DNA from: Calamus simplicifolius
Lineage: Eukaryota; Streptophyta; Magnoliopsida; Arecales; Arecaceae
Direction: 5' to 3'
Assembly (NCBI GenBank): GCA_900491605.1
Contig: UESW01005003.1
Coordinates: forward strand, 167,440 to 231,439
DNA length: 64,000 bases
This document shows positions 31,201 through 41,081 of the stretch, one piece after another (position 1 is the first letter of the stretch; each line of letters begins with the position of its first letter). Position numbers and translations under genes: made by a program. The notes under the pieces were generated by a model. The model worked only from the letters and a program-made list of their open reading frames with translations, was not told where the DNA came from and did no database searches.

Positions 31201-34200
31201 GGACATCTTACGATGGCTCTCTTTACATTTCATGGCTTGTTTTATGTTGTAGCTTGGTCATTGCAGGGGAATCTTCAACAAGAAGTGAGTTTGTATGAGT
31301 AATTTGATTACATTTTTTTTTACTTGAAGTTACAATTGCAAGGATAACTAATGCTTCAAAGGCAGGAAACTTCTGTATTTAAAAGCCTATCATCTTTCCA
31401 GGGACAACTTGGTTTTGAACTTTATAAAACATAGAAAAATAGTTTCTCTATGAACTTTTAAGTCATGTGGTGTGGATGATGAATCTACACAAATATACTT
31501 CAACTTGCAAATTTTTTTCCGGGGAAATAATTAATAAGCTTATTGGGTCCAAATCATTGGACAACCTATGATCTGAAAAGTACCTAAAGATATCAAGGAA
31601 GACCTTAAACCAACCTTGGCATCATAGCTTTTTCCCACTGTGTCTCTGAATACTTATTTCATTCCAAGATGCTACTAGTGATCATGGGTGTGAATCATCA
31701 ATTAGACAACCTATGCCCTGAAACATACCTAAATATATCAAAGATGACCTTGGCCCAATCCTTATCATCATAGCTTTTTCCAACTGCGTCTTTGAATACT
31801 TCTTTCATTCCAAGATGCTACTAGCGGTAAGTGGATGGGTCATCAATAACTGAGATTTGAAGTTAGATATCAAATAAACCAAATAACTTCTGCACTATAA
31901 ACAGTAAATGATACCACAAAATCAGAATATGGCACCCATCTTGCGAGATCTGTTTTCAAAATATAAATAATTTCAAAATATTGATTATAATTTGGAATTT
32001 GTATTGTTGCCTTTAATTAATCAATTGACACCTTGTTTTGTTTTTTCAGATTCGAGAGTGGAGAAATATTGGTATTGCTAATTTTCCTGGAGTAATTAGC
32101 CTGTTGGCTGGGTTGTTGATGTGGGTGACATCATTGCATCCTGTGCGGAAAAACTATTTTGAGCTCTTCTTCTACACCCATCAATTGTATGTGATCTTTG
32201 TTGTGTTCTTAGCACTGCATGTTGGAGACTTCATCTTCAGCATGGCAGCTGGAGCAGTTTTCCTTTTCATACTTGATCGTTTTCTGAGGTTCTGCCAGTC
32301 TCGAACTACGGTTGATATCATATCAGCAGTGTGTCGCCCATGTGGAACTGTGGAATTGATTCTTTCAAAGCCAGCAAGTATGACTTGTTGATCATTGTCT
32401 TCATGATCGAAGTATTTATTTTGAATTTATCGACTATAGTTAATCCTTTTTTGTCATAGTTGTTTCTTTGTGTACAAGATGCTTGTCCAAGTGATGCCAT
32501 CTCTCATTAGCTAGAAATTTCAAGTCTCTAGCTTTTTAGTTGTTCTTCTCACATGGTACATAGAAACTAATACTAACTATGATTTTGTTCTAATATGCAG
32601 ATCTTCGTTACAATGCTCTCAGCTTTATTTTCCTTCAAGTACGAGAATTTTCATGGTTGCAATGGCATCCATTCAGTGTTTCATCCAGTCCATTGGATGG
32701 TAGATACCATCTGTCAATTTTAATAAAAGTACTTGGCACATGGACAGGGAAACTAAGGGATATCATAACTAATGTTCCGGACCAGCCTCAGAAGGACTCT
32801 CAGTCGCGAACTAGTAGTATAACAGCCTCTGTTGAAGGGCCATATGGACATGAGTCACCCTACCACTTGATGTGAGCCTCTCATCTCTTTCTTAATTTGG
32901 TCTGACTACAGGAAATCATAGACAGTTTTTCCCCTGAGAAACAGAAAAAGAAATATCACAGGAAACTTTATATGATAGCTTTAACTTTTCCAGTACTTCA
33001 TAGATATGCTGTGTTACAAGAAATGTATTCATTGATAGCTTTGCAATAGATTTGACTGTTAAGTTACATGATTTGACTCTCACTTTCTGCTTTCAGGTAT
33101 GAAAATCTCATATTGGTAGCTGGAGGCATTGGTATTTCACCTTTTCTGGCCATATTGAGTGACATCCTTCACCGAATTAGGGAGGGAAAACCATGTTTAC
33201 CAAAGAATGTGTTGGTTGTTTGGGCTGTTAAAAAATCTAAGGAGCTGTCTCTCCTTTCAGCAGTTGATGCACAGCATATCTATTCACCCGTCTCTGATAA
33301 ATTGCATCTGGATATCCAAGCTTATGTAACTCAAGAATCAGGGCCTTCATTGGTATGCATAGATATCTAATGTTAATATCATTCCTTTGACTTAGTTCCT
33401 TGGATTGAATAGCCAATAATTCAATGTTTTCATTGCAGGAAGAGGGTAAAATTTATGGGAGCATGATGTCTCCCTCTCTTTCCACAACCAATGGTAGCAC
33501 CATGTCAAGTTTGGTTGGCACAGGGCATAATATCTGGTCTGGAATTTATGTTGTTGTGTCTACTTTGGGTTTCATTTTATTTTATGGTATGGTGGAAGTA
33601 TATTACATCAAACCTTTTGGAGTATATGCTTGGTGGTATCGTGGGCTCTTATTAACCTTATGCATGGTTGCGGGTGTTGTCTTTCTGGGGGTATCGTTGT
33701 TTACTTCTGGAATCAATGGGAAAAACGTCGCTCATGTGATGAGAAGTGGATAATTGATGCTGAAAAAAGCAACTTGGTGCAGCACAGGGAGCCAATTCTA
33801 ATTAGTGATATAGGACAGACAAGTCTTTCAAACTTCCAAACAACTCGGTATGCATGCAGGCCTAATTTTCAAGGTAATAAGCACCCTTGTTTTACTCTAA
33901 TAAGGATTCATGAACAATTATTTCAACATTTATTATCCGATATGTCACCATGTTACACAGGATCACATCACAATATTGAATGAAGCATACTTCTACTAGA
34001 TTGCTTTGTAAAAAAGTTAAAATAGCACCAATTGAGGACATATTGAGAGAGAAACAATTTAGATGGTTTGGATATTTGTAACCTAAACTGAGAGATGCAT
34101 CAGTGTAGAGGAATGATTTGATATTAAGAAGAAAAAAAGAGATATCTTTGCATCTTAAAGAAAATACTTTAAACCAAACAAAAAAGGATTCATATAATCG

Positions 34201-35061
34201 TTCCCAACTAATTTGAATTAAAACTTTCTATTGTTTTTTACTTATACTAGATTGCTTCAGTTGCTGTTCATATTGATGTAGCACAAGTAAAATGTTCTTC
34301 TGCAAAATCCCCAAATGATTGATAGTTCATGCATTAACAAACAAATCTTAGATGCCCTCGCCTACTGTTATTCCTTGTTACAGTTTGATGCAAGATTTTT
34401 GGCATTGATCCACTCAGTTCTTTTATTCCACCATCTCCACAGCTATGCACCCATTCTAAGAATTATTGCATTGCCTGCCAAAAACCCTGTTTTCTGTATA
34501 GTTTGCAAACAAGTTGGAGAGACATGGCTAAATCATGGTTTGACAGAGCTAGAGTAAGGCGTTCCATTTAGACACAATCATAACTAACATATGGTAAATT
34601 CTAATGGATCATATCAGAAGATTGATGCCATTATAGCATTCCAGAATTTCCCTCCACTGCCTCCACTGGCAGACCTTTGCAAATAGTCCCTTTATCTTCC
34701 TACCAAAAATGAAAATAGTCCCTTCTCTTAACTAGCAGTCATTTGTATGCTTTCCTTGCTTAAATACAGAGTTTGTGTTGAGCAAAAATTCAGGGTATGT
34801 CTTTCTCATGATGGTGGTATTTTAATTAGAAACTTTGAATCAGGTGACTTAATCTGTGTTTGTGTTTCCTTTTCTTTTTGCTCTCTCCCAGACATATTCA
34901 GTTCCTTCTCAGAGAGTGTGGGACCGGTTGATGTGGGCGTAATTGTATGTGGACCACCTGGCCTCCAGTCTAGCGTTGCAAAAGAGATCAGGTCGCAGAA
35001 CATCAGAGGCAGCAGGAACCAAGCGGTCTTCCATTTCAACAGCCACAGCTTTGATCTCTAG
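28215..35061 (+). CDS. FRO: Ferric reduction oxidase (FRO6/FRO7 type), nine exons, two apparent frameshifts
   Basis: The protein moves electrons from NADPH through FAD and two hemes to reduce Fe(III) (or Cu(II)) at a membrane; relatives act at the plasma membrane (FRO6) or chloroplast (FRO7). Exons are 28215-28446, 28555-28640, 28767-28964, 31050-31284, 32050-32377, 32601-32871, 33097-33352, 33439-33873 and 34892-35061, all with GT/AG borders, about 736 residues. Heme-binding His lie in RYHVWLGH (about 213) and in THQLY...LHVGD. The FAD motif HPFSVSS is at about 380, the NADPH motif GGIGISPF at about 458, and the C-terminal CGPPG near 700; it ends FHFNSHSFDL. Start chosen at the ATG of MAGLSAYEPLLS. 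Exon 2 has one base too many and exon 8 lacks one G at 33686-33690, so the gene is either damaged or contains sequencing errors. Confidence 0.93.
29537..29940 (-). mobile_element. TRIM-like mini LTR retrotransposon in FRO intron 3
   Basis: Two direct repeats of about 130 bp (about 29537-29672 and 29808-29938) share ATAAC(T/C)(C/T)AGGA(C/T)CTCACC, GGCTCCTTGAT and TGTATAAGTAC. Just inside the right copy the minus strand reads TGGTATCAGAGC (29795-29806), the initiator-Met tRNA primer site. The internal part of about 130 bp codes for nothing. Small size, LTR-like repeats and a primer site fit a terminal-repeat retrotransposon in miniature in minus orientation. Exact ends and TSD are unclear. Confidence 0.75.
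31550..31845 (+). repeat. Direct duplication in FRO intron 4, two copies of about 140 bp
   Basis: Both copies contain GGACAACCTATG / AGACAACCTATG, CATCATAGCTTTTTCC and CATTCCAAGATGCTACTAG in the same order. They lie about 155 bp apart and have diverged by scattered substitutions. Confidence 0.85.
34010..34135 (+). mobile_element. LINE (non-LTR retrotransposon) fragment in FRO intron 8
   Basis: The + strand reads KVKIAPIEDILREKQFRWFG and then stops. This resembles the conserved C-terminal region of plant LINE ORF2 proteins around the motif RWFGH. A second stop follows about 12 codons later. It is a short dead scrap. Confidence 0.65.
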
Positions 35062-35160
35062 GAACTTGATCGCTTATTTAACAGCTCATGCAAGCTCTAT
35101 CTTATACCATAAGATCCATGCTGCTTAATATGACCTATGGTATCAGAAATCCGAAAGTAT

Positions 35161-35234
35161 CTCTCCTCTCTCTCTCTCTCTCTTTGTCTGTATATTTGTA
35201 GATATGACCTGCGTTGATGTATATATATATATAT
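35161..35234 (+). repeat. Microsatellites (TC)n and (TA)n in the FRO 3' region
   Basis: A TC run at about 35161-35183 is followed by TATATATATATAT at about 35220-35234, some 100-170 bp after the FRO stop codon and probably within its 3' UTR. Confidence 0.85.
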
Positions 35235-35389
35235 TCATAGACTATTAAAGCTGATGATGATCCAAAAATGCATATATGTGTGTGTCAACTCAACATGATG
35301 CTCTGTAAAACCTTGGAAGTGTACTTGATGAAGACATATGAGTTGGAAAGAGGACTAGATGAATCTATCTTAAACTGTTGAATAACCTA

Positions 35390-36560
35390 TGGGTTGGCCT
35401 GCTAAAAAAGCTGACCTGTGGGTCTGGCTATATAACTGACCGTGCCAGCTGGCCATATAACTGACCGTGCCGCATGGCCTGCTACAACATGGGCCGGCCC
35501 AATATAGCCCATAGACTCAACTCAGCTCAAGGTAAATCGAGTCATTTTAATACCCGTGCCAGCCCATATAATTTTTTTAATTACTTAAAAATAAATTATA
35601 TACATGCTTTTATTTGTGAATAGATAAATGGCTTATTGTCACGATTGCAACATCTCATTGTTCTCATGCTTGATCCTCTTCTTCGTTTTCTAGCCATTCG
35701 AAGGAATGTTTTCAATCTTCATCTTCTTCATTTGTTTGACACAAATTAGACCCTATGTTGTCAAGCTTGGTGGGTTTAACCCTGGATCTGATATTTGGTA
35801 GTTGATATGGTATTAGTAGGCTTGAGGATACTATGTTCAATTTGTGACTGATGTGCCTCATATACTGTCATATCGATGTCAAACTTGAACTCTTGACCGT
35901 AAGGTTGGCAAGAGCTACCAACATGATACATTGTCAATTGTAAAGGATAAAGAGGAAGAGTAGAGACTAGAGAAATATTAGAATTGCTAATTAGAAATTA
36001 GAGAGAAATTAAGACAGCTTAAAAAAATTAGAAGGGCTTGTAGGAAGATTAGGACTTAAGAGAGCTTGTGGTTTGGTGTAGGATGAGGAAGAAGGGTTGA
36101 AGCTTATTTATAAAAGTTAGAAAAGTTTTCAAATAACCAAAATAACCTTAAAAACTAGTTGTTTATGGCCGTTGAAAAGGAAAATAGGTATTCTTGACCA
36201 AAAAGATCAAAATACCCATAAAACTATCCATTTATGATAGTTAAAAAGGATATTTTAAGAACCGAATGAAAATGCCTCTAAACTATTTGTTTATGGCTAT
36301 TTTTGGAGGGTGAATTAGGCTTTTACCTATCGTACTCAAATGTATGAGGTGTATGCCTAATGGGCCTTTACATAGGCTCACGTGCCAAGCCTAGTGTACC
36401 TAACAAGCCGGTCTAATGGATCATGTTGCTAGCCAAATTTTGTGCCACTTGTGCCACCCATATCAACCCATTAGTGTTGCTTATGCCAAATCTCATCCCA
36501 TGAGCCGTGCCGTGCTAGCCCTTGAAAGGCCATCATGTTAGCATGGCCCATGAGCCTCAA
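35390..36560. mobile_element. Degenerate GGCCGTGCC-rich repeat, probably non-autonomous hAT-like
   Basis: Both ends are rich in GTGCC and GGCCCAT words (35440-35520 and 36370-36550). They are partly inverted relative to each other, with AT-rich non-coding sequence between. The style matches the complete element at 41082-43734. No clean terminal repeat or TSD could be found, so this may be an old copy or a composite. Confidence 0.4.
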
Positions 36561-36666
36561 AGGGTGACCCCCTCTCAATATGGATCCCATATCAGAATGA
36601 CTGCATGTATCTTTTTATGCAGAGTTATGTTCACGCAAAACTTTTATGCAGTTTCCATGTAGGTGC

Positions 36667-38291
36667 TGATGACGCTCGATCACCTTCCCTGGACGTCGGG
36701 AACGGAGGCGCTCCTCGAATCCTCGCCTCCGGGTTGCCTGCAAGAAAGTCCTGGGGCCGGAGGGGCTCCGACGGGACCCTCCGACGGCCAAGTTAGTGAC
36801 TAAGGTCACAGCTGAAGAAGGGCTCGAGTGAGCCCTGTTTTGTGTGGAGAAGAGGGATCTCCGAGAGGAGAAATCCCTTTGAGTAGAGATGGCGATTTCG
36901 GGGGTTATCGCGCGTACCTGTTTACCGGGTGGATTCACCTTTTTATAGGGGTTGATTCTGGCATGATCATATGGGATTGCGTGAATCAGAAGATCTGTTG
37001 AGCCCTCGCGTGAATCTAGGCCGATCAGTGGGCCACGTCCCATCAGCTGGCGGGGCTGTCGAGCGGCGCGCGTCGGCGTTGTCGAGCGGTGCGCATCTGG
37101 CGCTGTCGGGCGGCGTGTGTCAGAGAGCGGTTCCTTGAACCGCTGGGGCTGATCTGGCGGGAACTGGAGACGCCGGGGCCGAGTCGGGCCGGCCGGGGAT
37201 GGCCTTGGCCGACTCGGCGGGAACTGGAGACGCCGGGGCCGAGTCGGGCCAGCCGGGATGGCCTTGGCCGACTCGGCGGGACAGGAGACGCCGGGGCCGA
37301 GTCGGGCCGGCCTGGGATGGCCTTGGCCGACTCGGCGGACAGGAGACGCCGGGGCCGAGTCGGGCCGGCCGGGGATGGCCTTGGCCGACTCGGCGGAACT
37401 GGAGACGCCGGAGCCGAGTCGGGCCGGCCCGGGATGGCCTTGGTCGACTCGGCGGAACTGGAGACGCCGGTGCCGAGTCGGGCCGGCCTGGGATGGCCTT
37501 GGCCGACTCGCCGGAACTGGAGACACCGGGGCCGCTTGGGAAGGAAGCATCGGGACTGGCCGAGAGGTGCCGGGGCCGGCTGGGATGGAAGCTCTGGGGC
37601 CGGCTGAGAGGTGTCGGGGCCGATTTGGATCAGGCGGGGCCAGCTAGGATGGAAGCGCCGGGGCCGGCCTGAGAGGTGCCGGGGCCGGCTGGGAAGATGT
37701 CGGGGCCGCCTAGCTTGGACAAGCCGGGGCCGACTCGCTTGGACATGCCTGGGCCGACTCGCTTGGACATGTCGGTGCCGCCTAGCTTGGAGATGCCGTG
37801 GCCGGCTGAGAACCGGGGCCGCCTAGGTTGGAGACGCCGGGGGCCGCCTGTCTTGGAGATGCCGGCCTTGAAGTGCCGGTCTTGGTGGTCTCGGCCTTTT
37901 GGGGCCGACTGTCTTGGAGGTGCCGGCCTTTGAGATGCCGGTCTTGGAGGTGCCGGCCTTGAAGGTGCCAGTCTTGGAGGTGCCGACCTTGGAGGTGTCG
38001 GCCTTTGGGACCGTCGGGTGTCGGCCTTTGGGGCCGACGGTCTTGGAGCCGTCTTTGGTGATGTCGGCCTTTGGGGGCCGTCGGGTGTCGGCCTTTGGGG
38101 CCGTCGGGCATCGGCCTTCGGGGCCGTCGGGCGTCGGCCCTCGGGGCCGTCTGGTGTCGGCCTTTGGGGCCGTCAGTCTTGAAGATGTCGGCCTTTGGGG
38201 CCGTCAGTCTTCGGGTGTCGGCCTTTGGGGCCGACGGTCTTGGAGATGTCGAATTTTTTTTTAATCTTTATGGGGTCAACTGGCTCCATCA
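36667..38291 (-). repeat. Element C 3' LTR (left copy)
   Basis: On the + strand it runs TGATGACGCTCGATCACC to GGCTCCATCA. In element direction (minus strand) the TATA box is TATAAAAAGG (36938-36947). It is longer than the right copy (insertion removed, about 1.1 kb) because it holds more repeat units and an extra GC-rich block at about 37560-37900. Overlapping frames on both strands here are repeat artefacts. Confidence 0.93.
37145..37560 (+). repeat. 59-bp tandem repeats in the element C LTR, about 7 copies
   Basis: Copies of GATGGCCTTGGCCGACTCGG start at 37199, 37258, 37317, 37375, 37434 and 37493, giving a period of 58-59 bp. The right LTR has about 5-6 copies at 44165-44490. From about 37680 to 38260, shorter GGTGCCGGCCTTG / GGCCTTTGGGGCCGTCGG units follow. 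Confidence 0.95.
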
Positions 38292-38699
38292 AATGCCCTC
38301 CACACTCCTTGAGCTTGCGTGCTCTGCACCAGCTAAGCGAAAGGAGTGTAGAACTTTTACCTTGGAACCTTGCGCTGCCTTGGATGGACGTTTGCGTGCC
38401 TTCTTTGGCTAGCTGAGGGCGGCTAGTAATCCTCTCCCAACGCGGGGTCTGGAAGTCTTTTGAACCCAGGAGGGTGACCTGAGAGCTGAGAGCGTCAGGT
38501 TTCTTTTGAACCGCCTCGGGAGTGCGAGAACCGCTGCGAGGGGCGACTCAGCGGGGTACGGGGCCTTTAGGGTCTTAACCGACTCGGGGACACCGCCGTG
38601 CCGGGGCCGAGTGGTGTCCCTTGGGCCGCGATGCCAGTGAGCTCCCTTTGAACCAGCTTGGGGGTTTGTCTGCCCCCCAGGAAACTCCGTTGATTGGAA

Positions 38700-39160
38700 T
38701 CCGCAGGTCTTGAGCTTGAGGGTGCCGACACGGAGCCGGTCTTGGGTGCCGACGCGGAGTCGGTCTTTGTTGCCGATGCGGAGCCGGTCTTGGGTGCCAA
38801 CGCGGAGTCGGTCTTGGGTGCCAACGCAGAGTCGGTCTTTGGTGCCGACGCGGAGTTGGTCTTTGTTGCCGACGCGGAGTTGGTCTTTGGTGCCGACGCG
38901 GAGCCGGTCTTTGGTGCCGACGCGGAGCCGGTCTTCGTTGCCGACGCGGAGCCGGTCTTCGTTGCCGATGCGGAGCCGGTCTTCGTTGCCGACGCGGAGC
39001 CGGTCTTTGGTGCCGACGCAGAGCCGGTCTTTGGTGCCGACGCGAAGCCGGTCTTTGGTGCCGACGCGGAGCCGGTCTTTGGTGCCAACGCGGAGTTGGT
39101 CTTTAGCGCCGACGCGGAGTCGGTCTTTGTTGCCAACACGGAGTTGGTCTCTGTCTAAGA
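38700..39160 (-). repeat. 24-bp tandem array in element C, about 18 copies
   Basis: The + strand unit is GAGCCGGTCTTTGGTGCCGA plus CGCG. Reverse-complemented it matches the element A array (2616-3190). Because 24 is divisible by 3, all frames stay open and yield repetitive peptides that should not be annotated. The neighbouring 38292-38700 holds the polypurine tract and unrecognised sequence. Confidence 0.95.
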
Positions 39161-39339
39161 AATACACTCATCCCAAGACGTGATAAGACAAGGATATTCT
39201 GAATAATACTTTATTAAAGGATCAGCAAGCTACTGAGAGTACCGTCCGCGTTCCGAATGTGGGGGAGAAGCTTCCCATTTTGATGCCAGCTTGCTTCCTT
39301 CCGTCGGCTCCCCGAGCTGCTGCTCGCCCCTCATGAGGT

Positions 39340-40913
39340 CATGCTATTGTTCCTTCCGTTGGGGCATTGTTGAGGCAAATTTGAGGCGCTGGAGGTGCCG
39401 ACGCACCCGGGGCCGTGAGGTTTCCTCGAACGAACTTGCCCAAGTGGCCCTGCTGGACAAATTTTTCAATGACCTTCTTCAACTGGCGGCAATCTTCGGT
39501 GTCATGCCCACAATCTTGGTGATACCGGCAGTAAAGCTCTTTGTTGTGGGGGTTTATTGACTTTAGGGGACATGGGCGTTGAAAGTACGGCTCCTCCTCA
39601 ATCTCTAGCAGGATGTGGAAGATCGGAGCCGTGAGAGGAGTAAACTGCCCCTTAGGAACCAGCGCCTAGGGCCGTTGGTCAAAGCGATTGGGCGGCTCGG
39701 GCTGCCTGGATCATCCCTCAACTGGTTCCGTGGGGGTTTTCTTCTTATTGGAACTCCTGCCGGCTTCCCTTCTGGACGAGTCAGCCTCGTTGGCGCGGAT
39801 GTACTTCTGGGCCCGGAGGAGGAGGTCGGAATAAGAGCTCGGGGACTTCTTATCCAGGGAGAAGGTGAAGCGGGATGGAAGGAGTCCCCGCTTCAGCGCT
39901 AGGGAGGCCACCGCATCGTCGAGATGGTAGACCTCGAGGGCGGCGGTTCTGAATTGGGACACGAAGTCCCGCAGTGACTCTCCTTCCTTCTGGCGGACGG
40001 AGAAGAGGCTGTCTGCCACCCTTGGGATCCGGCGGCAGGCGTCAAAGTGGGCCAAAAATGCCCTCTCCAGCTCCGGAAGGAGTCGATGCTGTGAGGGGGC
40101 AAGCGTGAGTGCCATGCACGTGCGGCCTTCCGCAGAGTTGCGGGGAAGGCCTTGCAGAGGAGGGCATCTGGGGCGCCCTGGATTTGCATCATAGCCTTGT
40201 AACTTTCGAGGTGGTCGAGGGGGTCGGTCGTACCATCATACGGGTCCACCTGGGGGAAGCGGAATCTCGAGGGAACCGGTTCCTCCAGGATGCGGCGAGT
40301 GTAAGAAGGACGAGTGTCGAACTCTTCCTCCGGCTGACGGTTGATCTTCTTGGCGAGCTCGTCTAGTCGCCTGTTGTACTCCTCCAGGCGTTCCTCCGCC
40401 TAGCGGTTGATCGTTGGGGCCCTTCGAGGTGGCTCGGAGGAAGAAGAAGAAGAGGAGGCGGACGGAGATGGAGACGGAAGTCGGGACTTCCGCCTGGGTT
40501 CCTCGTGATGATGTGGCTTGGGAGGAAATTTGTTGGGGCCGCGGTCAGAGGACCGTGGCCGCTTGGAGGGCTCGCGTCGAGGCTTCCTTGGGGAAGCTTG
40601 ACGTCGGCTGGTCTCTCGTCGACCGGCCTCCCGCCGAGGGGAGCCTCCCCTCGCCGACTGCTGTCTGGCGAGAGGAGCAGTTTGATGCTGGTGGCCATGG
40701 ACTGTTGTTGCTGGAGGCCGTGGATCATGGCCGTGAGATTCTGGACTTGCTGGGAAAGAGTCACCAGCCGCTCTGCTGTTTGGACAGCGGCGTCCGACGA
40801 CGGGCAAGCGACCGGAGGGTCGGCAGCAGGGGGATTGGCCTCCTGTTGTCTAGTTGGCGGGGAAGCCTCGCTGGGCAGCTGATGGAGGCATCCTGAGCTT
40901 GGGTCACCACCAT
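39340..40913 (-). pseudogene. Element C gag (Tat-type), with frame breaks
   Basis: The probable start is ATG at 40913 (MVVTQAQ), about 90 bp inside the primer site. A retrotransposon gag core spans about 40249-39750 (MDPYDGTTDPLDHLESYKA, then LRDFVSQF and VASLALKRGL). A knuckle-like motif YCRYHQDCGHDTEDC lies at about 39490-39540. The parts are in different frames: breaks lie near 40770, 40370-40250 and 40100. The protein would form virus-like particles. No protease or RT follows it, and the sequence passes directly into the 24-bp array. Confidence 0.85.
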
Positions 40914-40980
40914 GGCTTCTGGAAGAAGAGGGGGGATGAAAGATGTAGCTCGGGGAGGACGTTTGCTACTTTTTCTTATG

Positions 40981-41001
40981 CCCCGCTTCTTGGCGCGCCA
41001 A
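40981..41001 (-). other. Putative primer binding site of element C
   Basis: On the minus strand, two bases after the 5' LTR end (CATCA), the sequence is TTGGCGCGCCAAGAAGCGGG. A TGG start near the LTR edge is usual for tRNA-primed elements. The tRNA species was not identified. Confidence 0.6.
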
Positions 41002-41081
41002 TCTGATGACGCTCGATCACCTCCCCTGGACGTCGGGAACGAAGGCGCTCCTTGAATCCTCGCCTCCGGGTTGCCTGCAAG

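Noticed and set aside
37089..38416. Multiple open frames rich in Gly, Arg and Pro in the element C left LTR
   Set aside because: They are by-products of the 59-bp and shorter GC-rich repeats in an LTR, and the same frames recur in the right LTR.
38567..39183. Several long overlapping open frames (up to 252 codons) on both strands with repetitive peptides
   Set aside because: The 24-bp repeat unit is divisible by 3 and lacks stop codons, so every frame stays open; no conserved domain and no start context.
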